This document shows, in pieces, positions 1-10,880 of a stretch of DNA of 64,000 bases; positions within the stretch are counted from its first letter, which is position 1; every line of letters begins with the position of its first letter. Under the pieces are notes generated by a model. That model saw only the letters and a list, made by a program, of their open reading frames with translations. It was not told where the DNA came from and ran no database searches. The DNA is taken from contig NW_027184085.1 of NCBI RefSeq assembly GCF_041296385.1, positions 2,610,501 through 2,674,500 of the forward strand, given 5' to 3'. The stretch comes from Aphelocoma coerulescens. Taxonomy: Eukaryota; Chordata; Aves; Passeriformes; Corvidae. A program made the position numbers and the translations under genes.

Positions 1-1059
1 ACACTCGCATGCAGCTATTTCTTAAGGAAACAAGTTTTCCCATTATTCCAAGGCTCCAGGAAACAAGGAGTTAACAAAAGAAAGCAAATACCAGGAGTAA
101 ATCTTGGTGCTCATTTCTTGTGCATCCAAGTGGAGCCTAAGAAAGGGAAAAGCATACTCTTGGATCAGAAGTTTGCTCAGGTTGTTACTGATGACTATTT
201 TTATGCCTCTGAGTCTTCCCAGGAAATCCTGCAGACGTGCTTCAGGACAATGGGAAGCACAAGAGCTGTGATTTAGCCCTGTGGGGAGGCAAGGAAACCA
301 TGGCACAGGGCAGGACAGAGACGCAGAGTGTTTCAGGGATGGCCACAGTGTCATCTTGTCCCTGAACCTTGGGAAAGAAACCTGAGCCAGCATCTTTGAT
401 GGGATCAGCCATCAGACAAGCCTGGCCCCTGGAAGCACAAGGGTACAGGGAGGGAGCAGACTGGTGGACAGGGCTGGATCTATCCTTCAGAGACACTTCC
501 AAAGAGCAGCATCACTGCTAGTTTGGCCAGATGAACCTTTCCACTTCCACTTTTTCATCTTGATAGCACCTGTTGTGCTATAGCTGAGGTCCCAAACTCT
601 CTCTTAAACCAAGAGACCAGGAAGACAGACCATAAAGGCCATACCTGCACTGCCAAAATCAGCCCACCTGGGCCATTCTCTAGCACAAACACCCTCATCT
701 ATACTCATACCTGGGGTGGCCAGACCCAAGTAGGCAGTCAGGTGGTGCCTGGCTCAGGCTGTTCCCCAGAGTACCCCTGGGAAATAGCTGGAAGAGGGAA
801 TACCAAGAATACCTTCAGACTGGATTGATGATCTGGCTTACAGTCACATTCCAGTGCCCAGCAGTGACCCTGGTAATTTTTAATTTCCTAGCCACAAAGT
901 CCCAAAAGTCATAAAACCCAGGCTTCATTTGCCTGAAACGAGGTGGAGAGACCAAGATCCCTCACCCTTCAAATCCAAACTGTGGTCACTCCCGGGAACC
1001 TGTTATAATTCTGCTTTAATTGTTGTGAGAGCTTTCCAGAGGCAGTGCTGGCACTGATT
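1..1059. other. Unique non-coding sequence, nothing recognised
   Basis: Frames in this stretch are short, overlapping and without familiar domains. There is no CR1 tail, simple repeat or RNA gene that I can recognise. It is treated as intergenic or intronic background. Confidence 0.5.
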
Positions 1060-1480
1060 TGGATTTAAACCCTCTCTCCTTATCTCAGGATGCTGCAGGA
1101 GTGGCGTCCATGAGACCAACATTTATAGCATCCCTCCGAGGGGTGAATTGTACCTACTGTAAAATACTTCCAGTTAATTCTGGTGCATCATTTGCGGGAG
1201 AGCCGCGTGGGGATCGGCGTGGGACAGACAGATTTAGATCATTTCGCTCGAGTCAGGTGGTGCCTTGCTCCCAATTCCTCGCAAGTTAATTCTTACCTGG
1301 GATAATTATGTCTCTCTTCAATCTAGCCTGGCTTAACCCTTCTCATCCCACACTCCTGCTGAGACCACACCTGTGGCGATGGGGACGATGATTTGCGGGT
1401 GTTTGTGGCCACGGCTGACCTCGTCTACAGATTTCCTCAATGACCTTGGGCAATTCAATTAATTAATTTAGCTTGCTTGC
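1060..1480. promoter_or_regulatory. Candidate conserved non-coding (enhancer-like) element
   Basis: This transposon-free stretch keeps more CpG than its surroundings, with several CpGs clustered around 1195-1270 and 1375-1430. It ends in an AT-rich run with an AATTAATTAATTTAG-type homeodomain core near 1456-1470. Such mixed composition is typical of vertebrate developmental enhancers. Conservation was not measured, so this is a suggestion only. Confidence 0.25.
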
Positions 1481-1874
1481 TCCCTGATGCTCTCTGACAG
1501 ATGAAAGGTGCCTGGTATCTAAATTACACACTCCTGAGAAATGATTTATCTGTTTAAGCCAGACCTGTCCCTTTAGATCTGGTTGCTGATGAGACTGACC
1601 CTGTTGCCACTGCTCAAGCTGTCCAGAACTGGGTCTTCTGCAATGGGCTGCAACTTGATGTTGATGCATCTCCCCCTTGTCCTGTGCAGGAAACAGAAAT
1701 AAATGAAATAGGGACAGGATCTGACCTCATCTTGGAGCTCCAGTTCAGTGTGGGACCAAGGGAGCACTTGCCAAGCTGTTCCCATTCCTGTTGAGCCCTG
1801 GTGCTGGAGCAGGTGACATGAGTTGGGCTCTGGGTGGGCATGAACTGAAGCCAAGCAGGACGTGCAGGAACAGA

Positions 1875-2078
1875 GATAATTAGGAAAAAGTGCTCTGAAA
1901 GGGCTGTCCAGCCCTGTCCCAGCTGCCCAGGCCAGTGTTGGAGCCCCCATCCCTGGAGGGGTTTAAAAGCCGCGTGGATGTGGCACCTGGGGACAGGGGT
2001 CAGTGATGGCCTTGGCTGTGCTGAGGAGTACTTGGTCCCTTAGATGTTTTTCCAACCTAAAGGATTCTAGGGTTAGGA
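1875..2078 (+). mobile_element. CR1 LINE, 3'-end fragment
   Basis: The sequence carries the CR1 3'-terminal signature of the subfamily with 'ggtttaaaagccgcgtgga' and 'gatgtggcacctgggga', and ends near 'ttttccaacctaaaggattc'. The element is severely 5'-truncated, and only about 200 bp of the end remains. CR1 copies in birds are normally dead on arrival because reverse transcription aborts early. No coding capacity remains. Confidence 0.9.
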
Positions 2079-4085
2079 CTTGTACATTCTGAGCCCCATT
2101 ATTCTTCAAGCCATCCCCTCTTGAACCCAAAAACTTGGCAGGTCACTGCTGTTCTGCCCAGAGGCCAGGGAGAGCATCTTCCTGCTTCCCAGCCTTTCAC
2201 ACCACTGCCTTACTCCAGGGTCTTTTTCTGTAGCTGAGACAAAAGAAATGATATCTTGGATTCTGATAACCAATAAATTATTTTTGAAATGCCATAATTG
2301 CTCAGCTGCAGCTGCAAGAGCAACTAAAAATACAGAACTTTAATAAAATATTATCGTTCAAATCAATTTGCTGAGAGTCTGCTTTGCTTTCTTCACGGGG
2401 TGCTAAGCAGCAAATAGTAAATACTGATCACTGATTAGAGAGCCAAAGAGCAAGAAAAGCCTGGAACCTCATTTTTGCCATCTGACTTTTTTTTTCCTGT
2501 TCGAGCAAGGACAGGGGCCAGATTCTGCTCCATGTTTGCAAAGTTGCACTTGTTTCAAAGGCATGGGGAATGGCAGCTACTGCATGTATAGGTTTACAAA
2601 GTAGCTTAGGCAGTTAAGAAGATAATAATCTAGAGAGATTTACAGCAGTGACTTTTACAGGGGGAGGGACAACAGGAAGGGAAGTGCCCAACTCCCATCA
2701 GGATGAAAAATAAATACAAATAAATCCAAAGCAACGATGCAATTGGCAGCTCAGGTAACAAGTTCAGAAAATGACCACATCTGGGCTATTCTGGATCAAA
2801 AACTATTGAAGTCAATGAAATTCACTCTGGATTTACAATGGTATTAACTGAGATCAGAATCCGACCCTATAAATTTACTATTACTTCTAATCCCGGCGCC
2901 TCTGGTCTTGCTGAGATATTTGCTAACTGCTGAGCAGCTTGCTTTATTGACACTGAAATAACACACCCGTGCCCTACTATTGTTAAACTCAGCTGGTTTT
3001 AAAAACCCATCATACTGTTTGTCATGACTGACCTTAACAAACTGGCCCGCTGTCCTTGGATCTATGGGCAAGAAAGTTGTCAAATGCCCCTTTTTTGCAG
3101 CCTTCCACCTCCAACAAAACAAAACAAAAAAAAAAAAGGAAAAAAAGAGGAGAAAAAATCAATTTCAATCAACATGGAGTGTAATATTATCAAATGTCAG
3201 ATGCTGAGGCCGTGTGCTTTGAAAATTATCCTTGACAGCTTCTTGTCGACTTAATTAAGTGCTCAAAAAAAAAAAAAGAAGAAAAAAAAAGCAAAATATC
3301 TCAATTGTTGGCTCCCTCTCTTTGTGCTTCAGAGGTTCTATTGACAGCTCTGAAAAAAAGATTGCCTTTGGGGGCTTTATTGATAGATCCTTGCCTGATA
3401 TTGGAATGATTCCTGGGCAGATAAATCACATTTAGATTTGTTAGTAATTGAGGAGAATTGATTGAATAGTTAGGATGGTCCCAGAGGGAGGTACCTATTC
3501 CTCTTCCGTTCTGCAGAGGTTGTCATCAGATAAAGGACCTCTTTGGGCAGGATGGATAAAGGTCTAATTGTTTACATGATCAGGTATTGCTTCCTTTCAG
3601 CCCTCCCTCCCCAGCCTTCCCCAACTTTCATGTGGCAAATGTCAAGATGACAACAGGGAAGGCTGTAAATAAAACCAAATTGGGCGAAGGTGATCAACCC
3701 TCTTCATGACCTGGAAAGGCACTAATTATTTTCAAATCATTAGTGGAATTTGGGTACTAACAACAATGGGCTCTTATTAAAAAGACTCTGCAGTGTCTAT
3801 TTGTGTTGTGTTTGTTTAAATACCTACGAATTTTATGCAGCAGCAGGTTAAGTGTGGCAAACGTGGCAGCCCTGCTGGGTGGCTTTTTTTGGCTGATAGG
3901 ATCCATGTGCAGGGCTAAGTTCAGGCACATTAAGTCCTTACTGGTGAGCTCTGCCAGGGCTCTGTGTCCCACCACTCTGGATGACCTGCTGGACCTTGCA
4001 TGGTCCCAGAAGGAAGCAGCATCTCAGAGAGTATGCTAGGAAAACATGAGAGAATGCTGGAGCAGTGGGGGGAGATGCTTTTGAC
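2079..4085. other. Unique AT-rich non-coding block with A-rich tracts
   Basis: No gene is recognised. Two A-rich low-complexity tracts lie at about 3117-3165 and 3266-3291. The parts at 2240-2420 and 3020-3480 look enhancer-like. The second contains two copies of TTGACAGCT (around 3232-3240 and 3341-3349), matching the TGACAG core bound by MEIS/TGIF-class TALE homeodomain factors. It also contains TTAATTAAG near 3251. Any regulatory role is inferred from motif content only. Confidence 0.35.
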
Positions 4086-4373
4086 AGGAGCATGTAGTGA
4101 CAGCAAAATGGGGAATGGCTTTAAACCAAAAGAGGTTAGCTTTAGATTGAATGTCAGGAAAAGATCTTGTCTGTGAGGGTGGGCAGGCCCTGGCACAGGG
4201 TGCCCAGAGCAGCTGTGGCTGCCCCTGGATCCCTGGAAGTGTCCAATGCCAGGTTGGACAAGGCTTGGAGCACCCTGGTTTAGTAGAAATTGTCCCTGCC
4301 CATGGCAGGGGGTGGAATGAGATGAGGTTTAAGGCCCCTCCCAGCCCAAACCATTCAGTGATTTTATGATTTT
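4086..4373 (+). mobile_element. CR1 LINE, 3'-end fragment
   Basis: The copy begins near 'gcatgtagtgacag' and contains the hallmark 'ccctggcacagggtgccca', 'gctgtggctgcccctggat' and 'ccctgcccatggcaggggg'. It ends in 'cccaaaccattcagtgattt'. This is the bird CR1 subfamily most frequent in the window. Open frames on either strand here (up to 189 codons on the minus strand over 4036-4605) come from the repeat and are not genes. Confidence 0.95.
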
Positions 4374-5652
4374 CTAGGCTGGACAATTTTGGGGATTGTG
4401 ATGAAACGAGAGGGAGTCCAGAGTGATGTTGTTTGGCTGTGGAGCAATGTGAGGGGGCAGATGCTGCAGGGCCCCATCCTGCCCAACCAGAATTTGCAGC
4501 AGACACACAGATGACCTGCTCAAGGCTTTCCCACCCTGCACACCTCTTTCCATGCCTACCAGGAGGAGTGGAAAGGATGCCTATTTCCAGAGAGGGTTTT
4601 TCCATGGACTAGAAAAAACTCTGAGTAAGAAAAAGCAGTATTTTCATTTCCACTTCCCATTCTTTTTCAAACATTCTATTTCTTTAAGAGGTGGAAGACA
4701 CACTGCAATCTGCTTGGCACTTCAAGAGGCAATTTTTTTGATTTCCATACCAAGTCTAGACCCTCCATGGACCCTCTGTCTCTCTGTTTCTGTAAGTGCT
4801 CAGGCAAGATCATATTTCCCTACCATCTGTACAGGAGAGGGTGCTCAAGTTCGTCCTCAAGGTGTACTGCGCCACAACTTTCTTCTTGGGGACCCTTTTG
4901 GAAAAAAAGCGAAAATATTTGAGAGTCAATTTTTAAAGTATAAACTTAATACAGGTTTCTAAATAGGGCTAAAATTACTTAGTCAGCATTTCTCATCCTT
5001 TTCTCTCAACACTGGGAAGAGTATTGAAAGCTACAACTAAAAAAAATCAACCAAGGAAAAATAAAATAAACATTTTATTTTCCTGTCTTCCAGCTTCATC
5101 AAGAATGAAAGACATTGAGAGAAAGGAAGGGACAATTTCTTAGCTCAAAGTAAATACCATTTTGGCACGACCAAATGTTTAATTTACAATAAGAAGTGAT
5201 GAGCATCTCTGAATTCCCCTCCTGCAGGCTTGATCCTCTTAATATTTCGGCTCCACTCGTAGACTTCAAATGACCATTGCTCAATCCAGTCACCAGGGAC
5301 TTTGACAGAGGCTGCAGGAACCAGGTTCCTCTCTGGGTCAAACCTATCACCTCCATCTACAGCCCTGCAACCTCCTTCTTCCTCTGGGAGCGGGCTATTG
5401 AAGTGCAAATGGATCTAAACTAGCCATGAATAAATTTGGGCTGGAAATTACAAGAAGCTTTCTAATTATCAGAGCTGTGAATATCTGAAAGGACCTCTTG
5501 AACAAAGCGAGATGGTTCTGGTCGTTGTGGGCATTTTGGGAGGCACCAGAGCCATAATTCACAGAGCAAATCTTCAGATTTGCCAGTAGTGAAAATGGTG
5601 TGTGTTTTTTTACATATTTGTGTACCTTCAGATACACTCTGCAGCAATAATG
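4374..5652. other. Unique non-coding sequence, nothing recognised
   Basis: I see no familiar protein domain, RNA gene or dispersed repeat. Frames are short and overlap on both strands. There is an A-rich run around 5036-5070. Confidence 0.45.
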
Positions 5653-6087
5653 AATCACAGACTCATTTAGGCTGGAAAAGTACTCTAAAATCATCAAATC
5701 CAACCACTCCCCCAGCACTGCCAAGGCCATACTAGCCCATGTCCCCAAGTGCCACATCCACATGTCTTTTAAATTCCTCCAGGGATGAGGACTCCAACAC
5801 TGCCCTGGGCAGCTGGGACAGGCCCAGACAACCCTTTCCAGGAAGAAATTTTCCCAATTTCCAATTTAAACCTCCCCTGGCCCAGCCTGAGGCCGTTCCC
5901 TCTCCTCCTGTCCCTGTTCCCTGGGAGCAGAGCCCGACCCCCCTGGCTGCCCCCTCCTGTCAGGGACTTGTGCAGAGCCACAAGGTCCCCCCTGAGCCTC
6001 CTTTGCTCCAGCCTGAGCCCCTTTCCCAGCTCCCTCAGCCGCTCCTGGGGCTCCAGCCCCTTCCCAGCTCCATTCCCTGCCCTGGAC
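5653..6087 (-). mobile_element. CR1 LINE, 3' fragment (minus strand)
   Basis: Read on the minus strand, this is a CR1 end of the 'tttaaaagacatgtggatgt' subfamily. It extends upstream through 'gggaacagggacaggagga' and 'ctggagccccaggag' to 'gtccagggcagggaatgga'. At about 435 bp it is one of the longer copies. The high GC of this patch is the element's own. The open frames of 121 and 125 codons here are repeat-derived. Confidence 0.95.
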
Positions 6088-7622
6088 TTTCTTTCTTGTC
6101 ATGAGTGGTCCAAATCCATAATCAACACGTTGGCCCATCACAAAGTTATTTTTTCAGGGTAAACCCACAAGGTTTTACAAGTTACTTTGTGAGAGTTTTA
6201 ACCCTGAAAACCCAGACTCACGCATGTCTGCACAAGTCAACTGCTTTACAGCCAAGCAGGTATCTCAACAAAAAATCCTCATTCACTTTTAATAGGTGTG
6301 AGGTCAGTGCTGTAGTCCTTTGGCCATGGCTTTAAGTGAAGACTTCTTTGAAGACCTAGAAAAATTTAAATAGATTACAGACCCTGTTCTACCTAGGTAC
6401 CATAGCTCTAAGAGGAAAAAGATTCACACATGTACAGGCATGAAAACTTGTGTGTGCACACATCACACACACACAGAGACATGAACGAGGATCTCCTACC
6501 TTGGGGAAGAATCTGGCTGAGGTCAAACAAGCAAGATTGGGCCTGAAATCTCGCAATGACTGGGTTTCCTAGCACCAAACCCAATGGAAGTGTTCATAGG
6601 CACATCTGAATGCACATCAAAATGTAAAATTTTTCAAGTGGCACGTTTTATTGTTCCGTAGCAAAGTGAGCTTTTCTTCTAAGCAGGATGCTTTCTTCCC
6701 TTTGAGTCCTCTCTGCCTCTAAAAGCTGTTGAATTGCCTCTTTTTTTTCTTTCCATTGCTCATTCCTGTAGCAGGAGTGGAATTGATTTTTGATACCATC
6801 CATTTTGTTTGTCACAGATCGTCCTCCACTTCCCTCTGCGCATTGCTGAAATATCACCCACAAATGATTATTCCTATCACTGCAGCCAACGCTTCGCCTG
6901 GGGCAGGGAATTTTCCCGCAGCTAAAAGTGGCCGCGTAATTGAAGGCAGAAAACACCAGCACCTGTAGCCTGAAAATGTTAATAAACTACCAGAGGTCCC
7001 AGGAAAGTTAAATATTGGGAGGGATGTCAGAGCCACGGTGTGATTAGTGGAACTGAACGACAAAGAGCAGCTGCCCAAGGCGCCGGCACGGGGGGGATCA
7101 GTCTCCCTCTGTCATCTGAACATGCCTCCTGCCTCCCGGGATGGGGTTCTGCTTGCAGGGAGGCAATCAGAGCAGGAGAAGCGTGCTCGTACTGATACAG
7201 AGCTTGATTTTCTGGCCACAGATCTGGGGGCTTGAGACTGCTGCGTTGATGCTGTAAAGGATCTTGAGCTTTTGGGACTTCCCTCACACTTGATGTGGGG
7301 ATTTCAGTGGGGGGGTTATGTGTGTGTCTCATTTCCATACTTGCCATTTAACAAATGCACGTATTTTTGGGGTTTTTTGGATTTTACGTTGTGCTGAAGG
7401 TTTGTGGTGTACTTTAGAGATGTGCAAATATATTCATACACCCTACATCCAGACAAAATAAAATAAGATTATGTATGAAAAAATGTTCTTATGAATGAGA
7501 GATTATTCTTATGTATGATGTATGGAAACACATTCTCATGTGTTTATGCTAATTTGTAGCCACTTTGTAACCTCTAGAGGTAGAATACAGAACATATGTG
7601 AGCACATGTGTGTGTTTTACAA
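6088..7622. other. Unique non-coding block, with an enhancer-like part
   Basis: There is no recognisable gene. A short (CA)n run occurs near 6464-6476. The part at 6735-7080 is free of transposons and carries CpGs and TAAT-type cores, for example around 6910-6990. It is a reasonable conserved-element candidate, but conservation is not tested. Confidence 0.35.
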
Positions 7623-7896
7623 GAGTATGTAGTGAACATAACAAGGGGAAATGGCTTCCTACTGCCAGAGGGCAGGGTTAGATGGGATATTGGGAGGGAA
7701 TTGCTGTCTGTGAGGGTGGGGAGGCCCTGGCACAGGGTGCCCAGAGCAACTGTGGCTGCCCCTGGAAGTGTCCCTTGGAAGTGTCCAAGGCCAGGCTGGA
7801 AGGGGCTTGGAGCAACCTCGCCTACTGAAGGCATCCCTGGGGATGGAACTAGATGATCTTTAAAGGTCCCTTCCAACCCCAAAAATTCTAGGATCC
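7623..7896 (+). mobile_element. CR1 LINE, 3'-end fragment
   Basis: The copy starts near 'gtatgtagtgaacataaca' and contains 'ccctggcacagggtgccca' and 'aaggtcccttccaacccca', ending at 'attctaggatcc'. A short internal duplication around 7763-7790 ('ggaagtgtcccttggaagtgt') is peculiar to this copy. It is non-coding. Confidence 0.95.
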
Positions 7897-9185
7897 TTTG
7901 AGTTAAATATGTAGAGGTATATGCATACCATGGCTTGTATGCCATAGGGATGTTTTGGGGGAATTACATACGTAAGGTGCACAGCACCGTGTTATGGTCA
8001 TCATGGTATATACTATATATATTATTATATCACAGGCTGGTTGACCCCTGTGCAGTGGGGTGGCTCTGCTTGAGTGAAGAGTGCTGTTTTCCCACACAAA
8101 TACATTTCAGAGTAAGTCACAGCTGATTATGGTGCCAAGACCCAGTCCTGGGAACAATCTCACAGAACCTGGGCTGTGCCACAGGTTTGTAAGACCTGGT
8201 AGCCGATCTTGTTCCAGAACAACCACTGCAAAGCAGGGAGGGGATTTTTCCTCCTGATAAATAGGTGTTCCATTGGACTATCTGAATTTGCAGAGCTGGT
8301 TGCCCGGAGTGGGGCTTGAAGACCCAGGTCCTGGCTTTGGCAGTGCTCGCTGCAGAGGTGCTGTAATGCAAGGGGTCTACATGAGAGTGATAGGGCAAGG
8401 GTGAAGGATTATTAATTGTGATTTCTATACATGCCTCCCTTGCAATTAACTCAGCTTTTCCTCCAGGGAAAGAGAAAGGCCCTTTTCCGTTATTTTACCA
8501 CCCTTTCTTTTTTTACTTGCTTGATTCCGTTCTTTCCTTTAACAGAGTATCTCTAATCATTGTCTTGCGTCATTATCATTATCTCTTTTTATGATCTTTA
8601 GTTACGATGTCAAAGAGGAGAAAAATGAGCTCAGTTTTCTGGCATCCTAACACATATTGATTTTAACAGCAGCTGCCACGAGACCTTCATATATGATGGA
8701 TTGCCACTAGACTGATGCAAAAAATACCCGCATAAATAAAAGTATTTACCAAAGAGAGTAATCAGCGATTGCATAACTGCATTTAGGATATTATCATATT
8801 GACCAACAGCACAGGCAAGCTCAGGGAGTTATCTTAGCACTGACTAATATTCTTCAGGATAAGCTTTAAGAGATTGAGTTAAAGACCCTGTTTCAAGTGG
8901 TTATGTTAATGACTATCCCTTCGCTTCTTGGGGGCTTCCTTGAGCCTGGAAAAGGTAATAATGCAGTCTAAGTTAGGGCATCTTGTTGGTGTCAGCCTTT
9001 GCTCTTTGGATCATAGAGACAAGAGCTATACCATCCTGGAGGAAGACATTCCTTGGGGGAAAGAGGATCATGCAGCAGTTCCCTGTGGCCATGTGCATTT
9101 ACTCCATTCTGGAGGCACCAGACACAGGAGATGATCCACACCAGTGGAATGAGGAACTGGGAAGCACTCAGTTAGTGCTGTGGGC
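7897..9185. other. Unique non-coding block, with an enhancer-like core
   Basis: No gene is recognised. Around 8420-8930 the sequence is transposon-free and AT-rich with many TAAT/ATTA cores. It contains TTGCGTCAT (8565-8573), which reads as an ATF/C-EBP-type site on the other strand. Regulatory function is inferred only from composition. The remainder shows nothing specific. Confidence 0.35.
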
Positions 9186-9243
9186 AGCAGGATGATCTTA
9201 GACGTGTTTTCCAGCCCTAACGATCCTCCTATTCTCTGTTTCT
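9186..9243 (+). mobile_element. CR1 LINE, short 3' tail
   Basis: The text 'ggatgatcttagacgtgttt' followed by 'ttccagccctaacgatcct' is a diverged form of the CR1 terminal segment. Only some 55 bp remain and substitutions are frequent, so this is an old copy. Confidence 0.6.
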
Positions 9244-9495
9244 AAGGTCCTTGAGAGGATTGTGGGCGCTGCAGGTTTGCTGGGTTGTACTGAGGGTTCT
9301 TGTGGATGATCTGTCTCAGGAATGTCTCTAAATGAGTTCTTTGAGAAGCCCAGGAGCAGGAGGCAGTCAGATTTTCTGCAAGCACAGCTTTGGGGAAACA
9401 TCTCTCGGTTGCATCTCATCTGCATTGCAGGCCTTGAGGCTCCAAGGACAGATTAGGAGGGTGAGAACAACATGAGCTGTTTAATTTAATTTAGG

Positions 9496-9762
9496 GTCGG
9501 TCTCTTCTCCCTGGTAACAAGGGACAGGACAAGAGGAAATGGCCTCAAGTCACACCAGGGGAGGTTTAGGTTGGATATTAGGGAAAATATCTTCAGCAAA
9601 AGTGTTATCCAGCCCCTGGCACAGCTGCCCAGGGCATTGATGGTGTCTCCATCCCTGGAGGGATTTAAAAGCCGTGTGGATGTGGCACTTGGGGACATGG
9701 GTCAGTGGTGGCCTTGGCATGGATGATCCGAGAGGGCTTTTCCAATCTCAACAATTTGGTGG
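9496..9762 (+). mobile_element. CR1 LINE, 3'-end fragment
   Basis: The copy includes 'ggtttaggttggatattag', 'ccatccctggagggattta' and 'aaagccgtgtggatgtggca', ending at 'tttccaatctcaacaattt'. It belongs to the same subfamily as the copies at 1.9 and 54.9 kb. It is 5'-truncated and non-coding. Confidence 0.93.
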
Positions 9763-10860
9763 GGTTTTTTTGCTCCCAAGCCACTAGCATCAAATTTCTG
9801 GATTCAACCTTTGCTTCCAGTGAAAAAAGTCAATATTATAGAATACTTTATTGCAGTTTTTCTTTCCTATTCTCTTGTATTCTATCCTGGAGGCAACCTC
9901 AGCCAATCCTCTCTGAATTGTATCTTTCCATCTTTCAAAGGGACCTCCTGTTTCTTACAGGGAGGGGGTTGGAACTATTTCTGCTTTCTTTTTCTGTTTT
10001 CATCCATCTGCACCAGCCTGGCAACCAGCAAAAATACACATATAAAGATGTCTTAATCTTAAATATAATTAGATATAATACCTCACGCAGCGTTGTATGA
10101 TTAGTAAAATATATGATCATTAGTTATTAGATTAATGTGTCTACTTGTGTAACTGAAAGCCATTTGCAGCCAGAAATGAAATAGCTCAATTTGCTGTAAT
10201 TGACTTATCTCCCATTGAGATTACTACACTTGCTGCTGGAGAAGGTTTCTTCAAATGCTTAAAGCAGCTGTGTGGAGAAGCTGGATCCTGTTTTCTTTGG
10301 AAAGCCCCTACCCCGCTGGAGGCAGAGATATCTGAGGCGAGGTCTGGAGGATCAGCAGAGCCGTAATTATGGCTGCTGAAATAAGAGCTGCTGCATTTGG
10401 AGAGAGGTAGCACACGTTGATGCCATTTTCAGGAACTTGTGGGGCCTGAATCAGATCTGCCATTGGGTGACCACAAGAGATGTGACCACCTTTTACTCCC
10501 CGTGGACACCAACCCCATTCATGCCGGTGTCCATCGAGAGGAATTTTGTGCACACCTTCTGTGAGCCTGAGAAAAATGAGAGGAAATGTTCAGGTCCTGG
10601 CACATCCCAGCAAAGGGCTCTGTGCAGAGCAGACACAGCAGCAAACCCTGTGGGGCTGGGCAGGGTATCTGCAATGCGGGTCTCTCCTCCCAGGGGTGCC
10701 AACAGCAGCTCGATGGGCGAACATGTGCGGAATAGGGAATTGGGAGCACGTCTCTTCTGGCGACGTGGGATTGTGCCCTTAAATTATCTGCTGACACCTC
10801 TGACATTGGGAGGTGCTGAGGGGCCCCACAAATCTCAACTTTTCCTGCCGCCTCTTCTTC
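9763..10860. other. Unique non-coding block
   Basis: No gene is recognised. Around 10040-10420 the sequence is AT-rich with repeated TAAT/ATTA cores (for example near 10060-10135 and 10365-10372) and reads like a conserved-element candidate. A 149-codon frame over 10437-10886 has no familiar domain, ends in the homopolymer and is not accepted as a gene. Confidence 0.35.
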
Positions 10861-10880
10861 TTTTTTTTTTTTTTTTTTTT
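10861..10880 (+). repeat. Poly(T) tract, 20 nt
   Basis: A run of 20 T follows a pyrimidine-rich stretch ('gccgcctcttcttc'). On the minus strand it would be a poly(A). An AATAAA lies some 20-30 nt upstream on that strand, but the surroundings are generally A/T-rich, so origin from a retrocopy tail is uncertain. Confidence 0.8.

Noticed and set aside
4036..4605. 189-codon minus-strand frame
   Set aside because: More than half is the antisense of a CR1 3' end, and the remainder shows no domain.
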